Positions 20,860 to 31,796 are shown, counted from the stretch's first letter. The stretch: DNA of 64,000 nt from Pyrinomonadaceae bacterium (GCA_030841085.1 JAVEDP010000004.1:62001-126000), one strand, 5' to 3'. Notes: generated from the sequence alone by a model not told the origin. Translations and numbers: made by a program.

Positions 20860-21879
20860 ATGCACGCAACTGAACAAAGCGCAGTTCTTGAAGAGGCAAG
20901 GCTTTCTGCCAAGCGAATCTTCAGTCTCATCGAAGCCGATCTGGCTCAGGTTGAGGCGGAGTTTGAGGAGCAGGCTCGTTCCAACGTTCAGGTTATCGCG
21001 TATTTGGTTGATTACCTGCGCGAGTCGGGCGGCAAACGCGTCAGGCCGGCGCTTACGATTCTTTCGAACTACGCTGTCGGTGGCGATGGCTCGAGTTACA
21101 ACTCAATTCGCATGGCGACGGTGATGGAGTTTCTGCATACGGCCACCCTGGTCCATGACGACATCATCGACAAAGCCGACACGCGCCGTAATCGTCCAAG
21201 CGTTAACGCGCTTTACGGCAACGAAACTGCGGTGCTGATGGGCGACTGGCTTTACATGTCTGCTTTTGAAACCAGCCTCGCCGAGCGATCGTTGCCGATT
21301 CTCAACATTCTGACGCGCGTCACGCGCAAGATGACTGAAGGCGAGTTGCTGCAGCTGACTACTTTGAATCGCACCGATGTTTCCGAGCAACACTACCTCG
21401 ACATCATTCAACGCAAGACCGCGTATCTCTTCAGCGCCTGTTGCGAAGTCGGTGGCATACTCGGCAATGCCGGCGAACAGGCACAGAAGGCGCTGGCCGA
21501 TTATGGTTTCAATCTGGGGATGGCATTCCAGTTAACGGATGACTTGTTGGACTTCACCTCGAGCGATGACACGCTGGGGAAGGGAGTCGGCGTCGACCTG
21601 TTGGGCGGCAAGGTTACCCTGCCGTTGATCTACTTGATGGCGGCCGATTCTTCGGCGCGCGCTTTAGTCGATACGGTTATGACTGACGGAAACTATAAGC
21701 AGGTTGAGCGGCCGCGATTGTTGGCGGCGCTGGAGCGGGCGGGCGCGCTCGAACGCGCCAGAAGTCGCGCGGATGAATACGCCGAAGCGGCAGGACGCGC
21801 GATTGGAAATCTGCCCGCTTCTGAATATTCCCAGGCCCTGGAGTCAATTCCTACCTTTGTTCTCGACCGCGACCGCTAG
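20860..21879 (+). CDS. Polyprenyl (octaprenyl-type) diphosphate synthase
   Basis: GGKRVRPAL, LVHDDIIDKADTRRNRP and FQLTDDLLDFTSSD motifs. Confidence 0.9.
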   Translation: MHATEQSAVLEEARLSAKRIFSLIEADLAQVEAEFEEQARSNVQVIAYLVDYLRESGGKRVRPALTILSNYAVGGDGSSYNSIRMATVMEFLHTATLVHDDIIDKADTRRNRPSVNALYGNETAVLMGDWLYMSAFETSLAERSLPILNILTRVTRKMTEGELLQLTTLNRTDVSEQHYLDIIQRKTAYLFSACCEVGGILGNAGEQAQKALADYGFNLGMAFQLTDDLLDFTSSDDTLGKGVGVDLLGGKVTLPLIYLMAADSSARALVDTVMTDGNYKQVERPRLLAALERAGALERARSRADEYAEAAGRAIGNLPASEYSQALESIPTFVLDRDR

Positions 21880-21892
21880 GCGTATTTGGAGT

Positions 21893-22070
21893 GCGGCGGC
21901 TTGACGCCGCTTTGTAGCACGCCGCTTTTTTGGTAACCCTGGTTATTCATACAAGAAAACACGCGACGTTTGCGCGTCAACTTCGCCGTCAAGCCGCCGA
22001 CGTCAAAAGCGGCGTCGAGCCGCCGCAATCCAGATAGGAAAAGCGGCGTCAAGCCGCCGCAGTCTAAATA
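21893..22070. repeat. GCGGCGGCTTGACGCCGC repeat cluster
   Basis: gcggcggcttgacgccgctttg ... aagcggcgtcgagccgccgc ... aagcggcgtcaagccgccgcagtctaaata. Confidence 0.8.
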
Positions 22071-22110
22071 ATATTTGTGCAAAGCGGTAAATCCCTTTAA
22101 GATTTGCGCG

Positions 22111-22695
22111 ATGAACGATCGGCCCAACGAAAATCTGCTTTCCCGGCTCGAACAAAGCCTGCGCCAGTCGCGGGCCGCGCGTATGCACCTGGCCGCACGG
22201 CTCAGAGAATTAGAAGTTGAGGCCGATGCGGTGCGTGCAGAGTTAGCGGAAATGGATACGCTCGCCAGCCAGAGTGAAGCTGCCATCTATCGGCTGTTAT
22301 CGTCGGTGCTGGCTTCAGGTAACATGTCCGTTGGCTTGCCGTCGGATGCTGAGTTGGAAGCAGCAATGCGCCAGTCGCCGGCGCCTGCGCGCATGCCGTT
22401 GGCGCATGAAGTTACTCGTCAGGCGATACCTTCGTTGCGGCCAAACACGGAAGCGATTAGCGATCGTTTTGCGGACCGCACTATTCCCCAGGCCGTGACG
22501 CTGTTGCTTCGAGAAGAAGGCGGCGCTCTGCACGTGAATGAAGTTTACAACCGGCTGCTGGAGGGTGGCTTTCGCTTCACCGGTCAGAATCCCACTATCA
22601 GCATCGCCGTCTCGCTCAATCGCAATACGCGATTCCGCAAAGTCGCGCCGGGCACTTTCGACCTCATGATCCGGGACGCGTCGAAGGCGTCATAA
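22111..22695 (+). CDS. Hypothetical protein, coiled-coil N-terminus and HARE-HTH-like C-terminus
   Basis: Start at internal M (MNDRPNENLLSRLEQSL); C-terminal winged-helix-like AVTLLLREEGGALHVNEVYNRLLEGGFRFTGQNP. Confidence 0.65.
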   Translation: MNDRPNENLLSRLEQSLRQSRAARMHLAARLRELEVEADAVRAELAEMDTLASQSEAAIYRLLSSVLASGNMSVGLPSDAELEAAMRQSPAPARMPLAHEVTRQAIPSLRPNTEAISDRFADRTIPQAVTLLLREEGGALHVNEVYNRLLEGGFRFTGQNPTISIAVSLNRNTRFRKVAPGTFDLMIRDASKAS

Positions 22696-22726
22696 CGACT
22701 GATTCCAACCAGCCAAAGCCGGAAGA

Positions 22727-22868
22727 TTTACCATTCATCATTTCCCATTTCTCATTTGTCATTTGGAGACGTTCCTAACTTGTCGTTTGAGCGTAACGCT
22801 CCAGTCTGTTTGAGCTTCGGCGTTATCTCAAATGAAAAATGAGAACTGTCAAATGATGAATGGTAAAT
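22727..22868. repeat. Inverted pair of 7-bp-periodic heptamer arrays
   Basis: atttaccattcatcatttcccatttctcatttgtcattt ... aaatgaaaaatgagaactgtcaaatgatgaatggtaaat. Confidence 0.8.
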
Positions 22869-22947
22869 CTTCTGCTCCGGGCCAGTTGGTCGGACTACCA
22901 GCTCGCGCGAGATTGGCGTTCCCCTAGCGCGCGAATACAATGCCTCC

Positions 22948-23928
22948 ATGCGTGCAATGATTCTTTCCGCCGGCTACGGCACACGACTGTGGCCGCTGAC
23001 GGAAGATCGTACCAAGCCTGCCATCCCAATTCTTGGGAAACCACTCGTCGGTTACGTCGCTGAATATCTCGCTGGTTACGGTTGCGACGAGATAGTCGTC
23101 AATCTTCATCACCGGCCTGAGTCGGTACGCCGCGCGCTGGGTGACGGCGGCACGTTTGGCGTGCGCTTGCATTACGTCGAAGAACCCGAAATCCTCGGCA
23201 CGAGCGGGGGGATTCAAAACGCGCGCGCGCTGCTCGATGACGGAACTTTCATCGTCGTCAATGGAAAGATAATCACTGACATCGACTTGAACGCCGCCCT
23301 GGAAACGCATCGGCGCGCGCGAGCGATTGCAACGCTGGTCGTTTTGCCTAATCCTTCCTGCGCACGTTTTTCGATCGTGAAAGCAAGCAATGGAATGTTG
23401 CTGGGCTTTGGCGGCATGCCGAGCAAGGACGATTTCGTAGGCAATGATCCGCCACTTATGTTCACCGGTATTCAGATACTCGAGCCGGCAATTTTTGACT
23501 ACATTCCGCGCGGCGTGTTTTCCCATTCAACTACAGATGTTTATCCCCAGGCTGTCGCAGCCGGCGAACAGGTTGCCGTTCATGTCGCCGAAGGAAACTG
23601 GTACGAGCTGTCCACGATCGAACGGTACTTGGATATTAGTTTGCAGTTAATGTCGCGGACCGGCGTTGACGTGACCATGGGCGCAGGCTGCAATATCTCA
23701 AAGTCCGCCGCAGTTAAAGAAGCAATACTTTGGGATAACGTAATCGTAGAAGATGGCGCCCGCGTCAGTCGCGCGATTCTCGCGGACAATGTTCGCGTCC
23801 CCGCCGGCGCGGTCATCACAAATGCTGCGGTTGTTCACGCTTCACTGGTCGCAGGTAAAGATCCACCCGCGAAGGCTCTGAAAGGCGAGTTTCGTGACGA
23901 CAATTTTGTTGTGTCTTTGGCTGAGTGA
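22948..23928 (+). CDS. Nucleotidyltransferase (MurU / mannose-1-P guanylyltransferase-like) with left-handed beta-helix tail
   Basis: MRAMILSAGYGTRLWPLTEDRTKPAIPILGKP signature; hexapeptide-like C-terminus. Confidence 0.85.
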   Translation: MRAMILSAGYGTRLWPLTEDRTKPAIPILGKPLVGYVAEYLAGYGCDEIVVNLHHRPESVRRALGDGGTFGVRLHYVEEPEILGTSGGIQNARALLDDGTFIVVNGKIITDIDLNAALETHRRARAIATLVVLPNPSCARFSIVKASNGMLLGFGGMPSKDDFVGNDPPLMFTGIQILEPAIFDYIPRGVFSHSTTDVYPQAVAAGEQVAVHVAEGNWYELSTIERYLDISLQLMSRTGVDVTMGAGCNISKSAAVKEAILWDNVIVEDGARVSRAILADNVRVPAGAVITNAAVVHASLVAGKDPPAKALKGEFRDDNFVVSLAE

Positions 23929-24018
23929 TACAATCGCGCGAAATTCTGAAACAAAATGGCGGGACTGAGGCTGGTCCCGCCAACGTTTAATTGACCGAAC
24001 GGCCTTGCGTTTCCCGGA

Positions 24019-25086
24019 ATGAGTTCAGCAAAACAGGTTACTGTGAACGCTTTTGAAGTTTCCCCGTCTGAGCGCCTGGTGCGTTTTCTGGAAGGGCAAG
24101 CTGCCGCCGGCAAATCGGTCGTGCCGCTGACTCCCGATGCCTCAACGCGCAGCTACTTTCGCCTGCCGTGGAAGAACGGCACCGCCGTCGCAGCCGTTTA
24201 TCCCGAGCCGTTCGATCCGGATCTTCATCCATACCTCGACGTTAGCCGGTTATTTCTTCAAAACCATATTCCCGTTCCGGAAATTTATTTCGTCGACGGA
24301 AAACAAGGCATCATCGTCCAGGAAGACCTTGGGGATCGACCCCTGTTTCGAGTTTATGACGAGGCGCCGGCCGACGAAATTGATGAGTACAAAGAACGCG
24401 CAGTTAATCTGATCGCACAAATTCAGAAAACGACGGCGAGCGCTTATGAGCAAAAGTCGATCGCCAGTCGACTTGCGTTCGATGAAGCAAAGCTTTCCTG
24501 GGAATTCGACTTTTTTCTTGAGCACTATTTCGGCAGCCTGCATCAGGAAACAATGCGTCACGCTGAAGCGGCTGAACTCAAGGCGGAGCTGAACGACATT
24601 TCGGCCGAACTCGCAGCGCGACCGCGCGTGCTTTGTCATCGCGACTTTCATGCGGCAAACCTGATGGTTGACAAGAGCGATCGCCTGCGCGTCATGGACC
24701 ACCAGGACGCGCGGATGGGACCGGTTACCTACGATCTTGTTTCGTTCCTGCTGGACCGTAGGGCGGAACCACCTTCGCTTGCCGAGTTGCGCGCGTATAG
24801 ATTGTTCCTTTTGGAAGAGCGGCGACTGCTGGGCCTGGACGCGCTCGATCCCGATGAATTCGCGCGCGAGTTTCGGCTTATGACGATCCAGCGCGGCTTG
24901 AAGGCTATCGGCACCTTCTCTTATCAAACGGCGGTGTGTGGTCGCGGCGAGACTTACGAAAGATTCATCCAGCCAACTTTCTTCATCGTGTTACAGGCGG
25001 CTGATTGGCTGGATAGATTCCCGGTCCTGCGGCGGGTCATAAGAGAGAGACTAAACACAAACGGATTAGGCGAATTGAAAAGCTAA
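24019..25086 (+). CDS. Sugar kinase of aminoglycoside phosphotransferase family (AmgK-like)
   Basis: [59 protein letters not shown]. Confidence 0.85.
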   Translation: MSSAKQVTVNAFEVSPSERLVRFLEGQAAAGKSVVPLTPDASTRSYFRLPWKNGTAVAAVYPEPFDPDLHPYLDVSRLFLQNHIPVPEIYFVDGKQGIIVQEDLGDRPLFRVYDEAPADEIDEYKERAVNLIAQIQKTTASAYEQKSIASRLAFDEAKLSWEFDFFLEHYFGSLHQETMRHAEAAELKAELNDISAELAARPRVLCHRDFHAANLMVDKSDRLRVMDHQDARMGPVTYDLVSFLLDRRAEPPSLAELRAYRLFLLEERRLLGLDALDPDEFAREFRLMTIQRGLKAIGTFSYQTAVCGRGETYERFIQPTFFIVLQAADWLDRFPVLRRVIRERLNTNGLGELKS

Positions 25087-25087
25087 A

Positions 25088-26437
25088 ATGGTTACCGAAT
25101 CAACATCAATGGAAAAAGTCACCGCGGACCGCGTTTTTATCAATGAGCTTTCGCAGCACGTTGGACAGGAAGTTACTATCAAAGGTTGGCTGTACAACTT
25201 GCGTTCGAGCGGCAAGATTCTTTTTCCGCAATTGCGGGACGGCACGGGCGTGGTGCAGTGTGTGGCCGTGAAGGCTTCCGTGACGCCCGAAATATGGGAC
25301 GCGTTGAAAGGTCTGGGCCAGGAATCAGCGCTCGCAATTCGCGGGACGGTGCGGGCTGATTCGCGCGCGCCTGGCGGCTATGAGATTGATTTAATTGATG
25401 CGCAGATCTTTAGCGAAGTCCACGATTATCCAATCACGCCAAAGGAACACGGCACCGAGTTCCTGATGGACCATCGCCATCTTTGGCTGCGGTCGCGAAG
25501 ACAACATGCAATTCTGAAAGTGCGCCATACCGTAGTTAAAGCCGTTCGCGACTTTTTCGATAACGATGGCTTTACGCTTGCGGATGCGCCAATTTTTACG
25601 CCGGCGGCTTGCGAAGGCACGACCACACTTTTTGAAGTGGACTACTTTGACGGCGAAAAAGCTTACCTGACGCAGTCGGGCCAGCTTTACAACGAAGCAA
25701 CGGCGGCAGCGTTTGGCAAGGTTTATTGTTTCGGTCCGACATTTCGCGCGGAGAAATCCAAAACGCGTCGTCACCTGACTGAGTTCTGGATGGTTGAGCC
25801 TGAAATGGCTTACGCGACACTCGACGATGTGATGACGTTGGCCGAGAGAATGCTGGCATACATCGCTGGGCGCGTGTTGGTAGATCGCGTTGAAGAACTA
25901 AAAGTGCTTGAACGCGATACGGCTAAGCTTGAAGCGATTGTGCCGCCTTTTCCGCGTTTGCATTACGACGATGCCGTAAAGATGCTGCATGAAGGCCACG
26001 AAAAGGGTTTGCTTGAAACCCGTTTTGAATGGGGCGGCGATTTTGGCGCGCCCGACGAAACCTACATTTCCTCGCATTACGATAAACCGGTCATGGTCCA
26101 TCATTATCCAGCGGAAGTAAAAGCGTTCTACATGGCGCGCGATCCCGAACGCAACGACCTCGCGTTGGGTGTCGATGTATTGGCGCCGGAAGGTTATGGC
26201 GAAGTTATCGGCGGCGGTGAGCGCGCGACCTCGCTGGAGTTTCTAAAGGAACAGATCGCGTTGCATGAATTGCCGCAGGAAGCATTCGAGTGGTACCTCG
26301 ACCTGCGCCGTTACGGCAGTGTTCCGCACGCCGGATTTGGCATGGGCATCGAGCGTTGCACGGCCTGGATGTGCGGCATCGAGCACGTACGAGAAACGAT
26401 TCCGTTTCCGCGGATGCTTTATCGGTTGAGGCCTTAG
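25088..26437 (+). CDS. asnS: Asparaginyl-tRNA synthetase
   Basis: Class II aa[50 protein letters not shown]. Confidence 0.93.
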   Translation: MVTESTSMEKVTADRVFINELSQHVGQEVTIKGWLYNLRSSGKILFPQLRDGTGVVQCVAVKASVTPEIWDALKGLGQESALAIRGTVRADSRAPGGYEIDLIDAQIFSEVHDYPITPKEHGTEFLMDHRHLWLRSRRQHAILKVRHTVVKAVRDFFDNDGFTLADAPIFTPAACEGTTTLFEVDYFDGEKAYLTQSGQLYNEATAAAFGKVYCFGPTFRAEKSKTRRHLTEFWMVEPEMAYATLDDVMTLAERMLAYIAGRVLVDRVEELKVLERDTAKLEAIVPPFPRLHYDDAVKMLHEGHEKGLLETRFEWGGDFGAPDETYISSHYDKPVMVHHYPAEVKAFYMARDPERNDLALGVDVLAPEGYGEVIGGGERATSLEFLKEQIALHELPQEAFEWYLDLRRYGSVPHAGFGMGIERCTAWMCGIEHVRETIPFPRMLYRLRP

Positions 26438-26449
26438 GCGCAATTGGTT

Positions 26450-26626
26450 TTCGCTCCAGAGGAGCGAGATGTTTATAGCCACACCGTCACCCCGTAGACC
26501 TTCGCTCCGTTAGGAGCGAGACTCGGCAAAGTAACCATTGCCTGAAGGAAAGCGTTGCGTTCCGCTGGAGCGCGGGAGTAAAGAAAGAGACCGCTGGCTA
26601 TAAACGTCTCGCCCCTCTGGGGCGAA
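26450..26626. repeat. Large fold-back repeat downstream of asnS
   Basis: ttcgctccagaggagcgagatgtttatagcca ... tggctataaacgtctcgcccctctggggcgaa. Confidence 0.85.
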
Positions 26627-26717
26627 CATACAAGGTGTTTTAACTTCAACTTGAAATCCGCCAAGCTAAATACTTAGTAGCCGCGCCCTCTTGGCTGAAG
26701 GTCTTTAAGGAACCTCA

Positions 26718-27398
26718 ATGAGCGAACGCTTGCGTTTAGAATTCAACGAATGGGCCAAGGCCGGACGTGGTCCAAGCATGGAGCGCGGCCACCGTCCTGT
26801 CGGCGAACAGGCAATCCGGTTATTGGAAATTCCGGACGACGGTCGCGTGCTTGATGTCGGTTGTGGCAATGGTTGGGCGACGCGTTTGATGGCCGCGCAA
26901 GCTCCCCATGGTCGCGTCGTCGGCATCGATATTTCGGACGAGATGGTTGACCTCGCGCGCGAGTCTTCCGGGTCGTTCTCCAATGTGGAGTTTCGCGAGG
27001 CGAGCGCGGAAAAACTTTCCTTTGCCGAAGGCGAATTTACGCACGCGTTTTCGATGGAGTCGCTTTACTACTACGGCGACATCTTGCGAGCGTTGCAGGA
27101 GATTCACCGGGTTCTCAAAGCCGGCGGCCAGTTCGCCTGCGTCGTTGACCTTTACCAGGAAAACAGCCCCTCACATCAGTGGATTGCCGACTTAAAAGTT
27201 CCGGTACAACTGTTAAGCATTGCCGACTATCGTTCGCTATTTGAAGTGGCAGGATTTGTTAAGGTGCACGACCAACGGCTTTATGATCCTACGCCGGTGC
27301 CTGAAGACTATGCGGGCGGAAGTTTCAAAACTCGTGAAGACTTTCTTGAGTACCGGGCAGCGGGCTCACTGCTAGTTACCGGCGAGGTTGCCGCATGA
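26718..27398 (+). CDS. Class I SAM-dependent methyltransferase
   Basis: VLDVGCGNGWATRLMAA; RVVGIDISDEMVDLAR. Confidence 0.88.
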   Translation: MSERLRLEFNEWAKAGRGPSMERGHRPVGEQAIRLLEIPDDGRVLDVGCGNGWATRLMAAQAPHGRVVGIDISDEMVDLARESSGSFSNVEFREASAEKLSFAEGEFTHAFSMESLYYYGDILRALQEIHRVLKAGGQFACVVDLYQENSPSHQWIADLKVPVQLLSIADYRSLFEVAGFVKVHDQRLYDPTPVPEDYAGGSFKTREDFLEYRAAGSLLVTGEVAA

Positions 27399-27946
27399 GC
27401 GATGGACCGGAGCGCATCGTCACCATCTTTGGCGGGGCCAAGTGCAGCGAGTCGGACGAGGAATACGCGCAGGCGCGCCGGGTTGGCGAGTTGCTGGCGG
27501 ATGCCGGTTACACAATTTGCACTGGCGGCTATCTCGGCGTAATGGAAGCAGCCAGCCGCGGCGCGCACGAACGCGGCGGCCGCGTGCTCGGCATCACCAT
27601 GAATCAGTTCAAGGCAGAGCCCAACCGCTTTCTCACTGACAAAGTCGCCACCGCGCATTTTTACGAAAGATTACAACTGCTCATTACGCGTTCAGTCGGT
27701 TTCATCGCCATTCGTGGCGGCATGGGAACGGTGACCGAGTTATCCCTGGTCTGGAACAAGATTCAAACAGGCGTAATCGGTCGGCGGCCGCTGGTCCTGC
27801 TGGGCGAGTGTTGGCCGCCTATCGTGCGCGAGTGGCAAAAGCATTTGGTAGTGAGCGATCAAGACGTTGCACTTCTCGATTTTGCCGGGACCGCGGAAGA
27901 CGCCGTTAGAATTATTAATGAGAAATCTCAAGGAGTAGTTTTATGA
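27395..27946 (+). CDS. LOG/TIGR00725-like Rossmann-fold protein
   Basis: IVTIFGGAKCSESDEEY; ICTGGYLGVMEAASRGA; RGGMGTVTELSLVWN. Confidence 0.82.
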   Translation: MSDGPERIVTIFGGAKCSESDEEYAQARRVGELLADAGYTICTGGYLGVMEAASRGAHERGGRVLGITMNQFKAEPNRFLTDKVATAHFYERLQLLITRSVGFIAIRGGMGTVTELSLVWNKIQTGVIGRRPLVLLGECWPPIVREWQKHLVVSDQDVALLDFAGTAEDAVRIINEKSQGVVL

Positions 27947-28086
27947 ACTGTCCCAAGTGTGGCGCTCCGATGCTTCCCGGCGCCGCGTTTTGCGGCGGCT
28001 GTGGTTATCGCGTGACGCCGGATGCTGGCGTCGCTATCTCAATGCCACGGCGAGGCGGTCCATTAAACTGCATCACAACCGGCTAA
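27943..28086 (+). CDS. Small zinc-ribbon protein (47 aa)
   Basis: Manual translation MNCPKCGAPMLPGAAFCGGCGYRVTPDAGVAISMPRRGGPLNCITTG*, RBS-like aaggag upstream; two CxxC motifs. Below ORF-track size cutoff. Confidence 0.7.
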   Translation: MNCPKCGAPMLPGAAFCGGCGYRVTPDAGVAISMPRRGGPLNCITTG

Positions 28087-28105
28087 CAAGATAGGGCGAG
28101 TCTTT

Positions 28106-29074
28106 ATGGCGGATGCCGTGGCAGCAGAAAACAGTCAGAAACTAAACGCGACCGATTCAAAAAAGGTGCGAGCCGTCGACATTGTTGGCGTGCCGCTGGC
28201 GTATGGCGCGAGCATGGCCGGCGTTGAGCTGGGTCCCGCCGCACTTCGCGTGGCGCGCCTTAAACGCCGAATCGCGCAGCTCGGTTATGTCGTCCGTGAT
28301 CTTGGTGATATCGAAGTCGAACAGTCGCAGACAAATCCTGAAGCCGGCAGCAAGTTACATTATTTAAACGAAATCAGCGCTGCTTGTATCGAGTTGGCCC
28401 AGAAGGTTGAAGGCGTCCTGGCAGCCGGCGAACTACCGTTGGTGCTTGGTGGCGATCATTCGATCGCCATCGGATCGCTTTCCGGTTTTGCATCCTATTG
28501 CCGCTCTCGCAATGAGACTTCGGGGCTCATTTGGTTCGACGCGCACGCGGACATGAACACGCCTGAAACCACGCCATCGGGAAATATTCACGGCATGCCG
28601 CTGGCTGTGCTGTTTGGCCGCGGCGCCCCGGAATTAACGAACATTGCGGGCTTTGCTCCCAAGCTTGATCCCAAATTCTGCGTGCATGTTGGCGCGCGTG
28701 ACATCGATGCCGGCGAGCGCGAATTGATCAGCGAGTTGGGCATTCGCTTTATCACTATGCGAGAGATTGACGAACGCGGCATGAACGCTTGCATGGACGA
28801 AGCTATTAATGTGGCGTCGCAGGCGAGCGGCGGCTACGCGGTTACTTTCGATGTTGACGCGCTTGATCCGGGCGACGCGCCTGGCTCAGGCACGCTCGTT
28901 CGCGGCGGACTGACTTATCGCGAAGCTCACCTTGGGATGGAAAAAATTGCGGAAGCCGGCGGCATGCGTTCGCTTGAAGTGGTGGAAATCAATACTGCGC
29001 TCGACATCAATAACAAGACCGCGGAACTCGGCGTTGAATTAATTCTTTCAGCACTTGGCAAAACTATTCTGTAG
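28106..29074 (+). CDS. rocF: Arginase
   Basis: LGGDHSIAIGS, WFDAHADMNTPETTPSGNIHGMPLA, TFDVDALDPGDAPGSGT. Confidence 0.92.
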   Translation: MADAVAAENSQKLNATDSKKVRAVDIVGVPLAYGASMAGVELGPAALRVARLKRRIAQLGYVVRDLGDIEVEQSQTNPEAGSKLHYLNEISAACIELAQKVEGVLAAGELPLVLGGDHSIAIGSLSGFASYCRSRNETSGLIWFDAHADMNTPETTPSGNIHGMPLAVLFGRGAPELTNIAGFAPKLDPKFCVHVGARDIDAGERELISELGIRFITMREIDERGMNACMDEAINVASQASGGYAVTFDVDALDPGDAPGSGTLVRGGLTYREAHLGMEKIAEAGGMRSLEVVEINTALDINNKTAELGVELILSALGKTIL

Positions 29075-29091
29075 GACATTGGGGTATTCAA

Positions 29092-30228
29092 TTGACTAAA
29101 AGACTCCGCGTCGGAGTGGTCTTTGGCGGTAAATCCGGTGAACACGAAATCTCGGCGCGTTCGGCAGCCTCGGTAATCGAAGCGATGGACAAAAAGAAAT
29201 ACGAGGTCGTTCCGATCGCTATCTCCCGGAAAGGGAAGTGGCTGGGGCCGGGAAAAGCCATTCCTCTTTTGTCAGAGAATGCCCGCTCGTTGCTCTCTTC
29301 GCGCACAGCTTCTTCCTTAAAAGACGATGTGGCCATCCTTCCGGATCCCACGCAGGTTGGCCTGATTTCTTTTGACGCTGATGGACCGGGAACGACAGAA
29401 AAGCTTGATGTCGTTTTTCCGGTGCTGCATGGACCATTCGGCGAAGATGGCACGATACAGGGACTGCTCGAGATGGCCAACGTTCCTTATGTCGGCGGCG
29501 GTGTGCTCGCGTCATCGACCGGCATGGACAAGGTGGCGATGAAGGCATTGTTTCTGCAGGCCGGCCTGCCGCTGTGTCGTTACACCTGGTTTCTTCGCAA
29601 ACATTGGCAGGCTGATCGCGCGGGGGTAACGCGCAAAGTATCGCGGGAACTTGGCTGGCCGTGTTTTGTTAAGCCTGCGAACCTTGGCTCATCGGTCGGA
29701 ATTTCCAAAGCGACTGACAAATCAACGTTTGAACGCGCCGTCGACCTGGCCGCCGAATACGATCGCAAAATAATTGTTGAAGAAGCGGTTGAGGGAAGAG
29801 AGATCGAATGCGCGGTTTTGGGAAACGATGAACCAATCGCCAGCTTACCCGGCGAGTACGTGGTCCATGACAGGTCCGCGGGCTTTCTTGACTACACGGA
29901 AAAATATGCGTCAACCGGCCACGTCGATTTCGTCGTCCCGGCGGCTCTTTCCAAGGCAGTCACTGCGCGCATTCAGCGAATGGCGATTCGCGCTTTCCAG
30001 GCGATAGATGGCGCCGGACTTAGTCGCGTTGATTTCTTTTTAAGGAATGACGGCCGGAAATTATTAGTCAGCGAAATTAACACGATGCCGGGACTGACTG
30101 AGGTATCGGGATATCCAAAGATGTGGGCCGCGTCTGGTTTAAGCTACGCGGCGATGCTTGATCGGCTAATTGAACTTGCACTCGAAAAGCACCGGGACAA
30201 ATCGCTCAACAAAACAACCCGCAGCTGA
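29092..30228 (+). CDS. ddl: D-alanine--D-alanine ligase
   Basis: [57 protein letters not shown] start. Confidence 0.93.
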   Translation: MTKRLRVGVVFGGKSGEHEISARSAASVIEAMDKKKYEVVPIAISRKGKWLGPGKAIPLLSENARSLLSSRTASSLKDDVAILPDPTQVGLISFDADGPGTTEKLDVVFPVLHGPFGEDGTIQGLLEMANVPYVGGGVLASSTGMDKVAMKALFLQAGLPLCRYTWFLRKHWQADRAGVTRKVSRELGWPCFVKPANLGSSVGISKATDKSTFERAVDLAAEYDRKIIVEEAVEGREIECAVLGNDEPIASLPGEYVVHDRSAGFLDYTEKYASTGHVDFVVPAALSKAVTARIQRMAIRAFQAIDGAGLSRVDFFLRNDGRKLLVSEINTMPGLTEVSGYPKMWAASGLSYAAMLDRLIELALEKHRDKSLNKTTRS

Positions 30229-30236
30229 GGCCTTGT

Positions 30237-31172
30237 TCATCGCTTCGGTGCGCGGTACGCCTTGCGCGTTCTGACCTTCACCTCGGGACGCGAAACTTTT
30301 ACTTCCAATTTTCGCCACTTGCCATCGCGAGTTTGATTCAAAGGCCGGTAAGCAATCGTGTACTGATGGGCCAACTCGTCCGCAATATTCGCGAAGGCGT
30401 CGCGCAAGGCCGGCCCCCCGGGAGTGCCGACAAATCGCCCGCCACTCTTCTCGGCAAAATTCTTCAAGACCGCGGCGCTCTGTTGATTGTTTGATCCATC
30501 TCCCGTTGCTGACATATCGACCGCGTAAATAGTCGCGCCTATTCCAAGGGCACTTTCGATCGCCTTGTCCGACGAAGCCTTGCTTGATGTATCCATGCCG
30601 TCCGAAAGAATCACGATTGCCTTTCGCATCTCCGGGCGATCGGCAAGCGCGTTTACTGCATCGACGATTGCGTCATTCAAACGGGTCATCCCTTTCGCGT
30701 GCAGCCCGAAAGCCATCGGCGCAAGATCGCGACCGGTAGAAAACTCCTGAACGCGCTCGACCTTCGAGTCAAATTTGTAAACTGCCGCGACATCCTCTTC
30801 ACGTAAGCAGTCAAGAAAACGAATGGCCGCAGATCGCGCCAGAGAAAGTCTGACCTCCATGCTGCCGGAAGTGTCCAGCAAAACTACAGAAGCGAATGGC
30901 GCTTCCTGGACGCTGAAGCTCGAGATTAGTTGAACAGGTATTTCCTTGCCGTCTTCGAACACTTTGAAATCTGAAAGTTTCAAGCCGGGCACATACTGAC
31001 CGGCGGCGTCGGTAACAGTGACGTTGAGCAAGACCAGGTCGGTGTTGACTCGTACGACGTCATCGTCCTGTTGGGACCGCCCGGTCGCAGGCGCGAGTAT
31101 TAAGAATGCGAAAAGTAGGAAGGGGACTAGATAGCTTGTTCGGCGACTGTTGGAATTCGGATTAAGCGTCAA
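30237..31172 (-). CDS. VWA-domain protein (VWFA-related Acidobacterial family)
   Basis: VVLLDTSGSMEVRLSLAR MIDAS motif; ILSDGMDTSS; signal peptide; ...YTIAYRPLNQTRDGKWRKLEVKVSRP. Confidence 0.88.
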   Translation of the reverse strand: MTLNPNSNSRRTSYLVPFLLFAFLILAPATGRSQQDDDVVRVNTDLVLLNVTVTDAAGQYVPGLKLSDFKVFEDGKEIPVQLISSFSVQEAPFASVVLLDTSGSMEVRLSLARSAAIRFLDCLREEDVAAVYKFDSKVERVQEFSTGRDLAPMAFGLHAKGMTRLNDAIVDAVNALADRPEMRKAIVILSDGMDTSSKASSDKAIESALGIGATIYAVDMSATGDGSNNQQSAAVLKNFAEKSGGRFVGTPGGPALRDAFANIADELAHQYTIAYRPLNQTRDGKWRKLEVKVSRPEVKVRTRKAYRAPKR

Positions 31173-31174
31173 TG

Positions 31175-31732
31175 TTAAGCCTTAGGCGAAAGTTCTCTAA
31201 CGAAACGAATTAGCTCAAGTAATACATTAGCCTCATCTATTACCGCCGCCGAAACCACGTGGCGAGGTGTCTTCTCAACTCGCTTAGCCAGGGAGTCGAC
31301 CACAGTTAATAACTCCTCTACGTTAACTGTGAGACTGGCTGGATGCTTATCCGAATCAGTTTCCGTGTTAGAGCCCCCGGCGGCATTACGAATGGCCTTC
31401 GCGAGCTTCTCAAGACGATCGAGTTTTTTCCAGTCTGCGCGGTCAAACTGTTGGTTCTTCTTAAAGGATGCGCCTAACTGCGAACCCAGGTCTGCGAGCT
31501 CATGGGCGCGATCGATGTTTTCGCGATATTCCCTCTGAGCGTATTTAATCGCGCTTTTGGCCCGCATCTCCTCTTCCATTGAGACGATCGGATCGGGTGG
31601 CTCACCGGGCCGCGACATTCTGGGAGGTGGTTCGGGAGTTGAGCGTGCTGCTTGCGCGCTGGCCCCGTTAGCCGCAGCCAACAAAACGGCAGCAGCGACA
31701 ATGTAGTTAAGAGTGCGGCAGGCGATCTTCAT
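31175..31732 (-). CDS. Hypothetical secreted protein
   Basis: 185 aa with signal peptide, 2 bp from the VWA gene. Confidence 0.6.
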   Translation of the reverse strand: MKIACRTLNYIVAAAVLLAAANGASAQAARSTPEPPPRMSRPGEPPDPIVSMEEEMRAKSAIKYAQREYRENIDRAHELADLGSQLGASFKKNQQFDRADWKKLDRLEKLAKAIRNAAGGSNTETDSDKHPASLTVNVEELLTVVDSLAKRVEKTPRHVVSAAVIDEANVLLELIRFVRELSPKA

Positions 31733-31796
31733 TACTTAATCTTACGATAGGGGACTGCGAAGTATGACGGACAATTTCTGTTCTCGGTTGCTTGCT

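Noticed and set aside
27395-27946. LOG-like protein as a cytokinin-activating phosphoribohydrolase
   Set aside because: Fold family is clear but specific function cannot be assigned from sequence alone.
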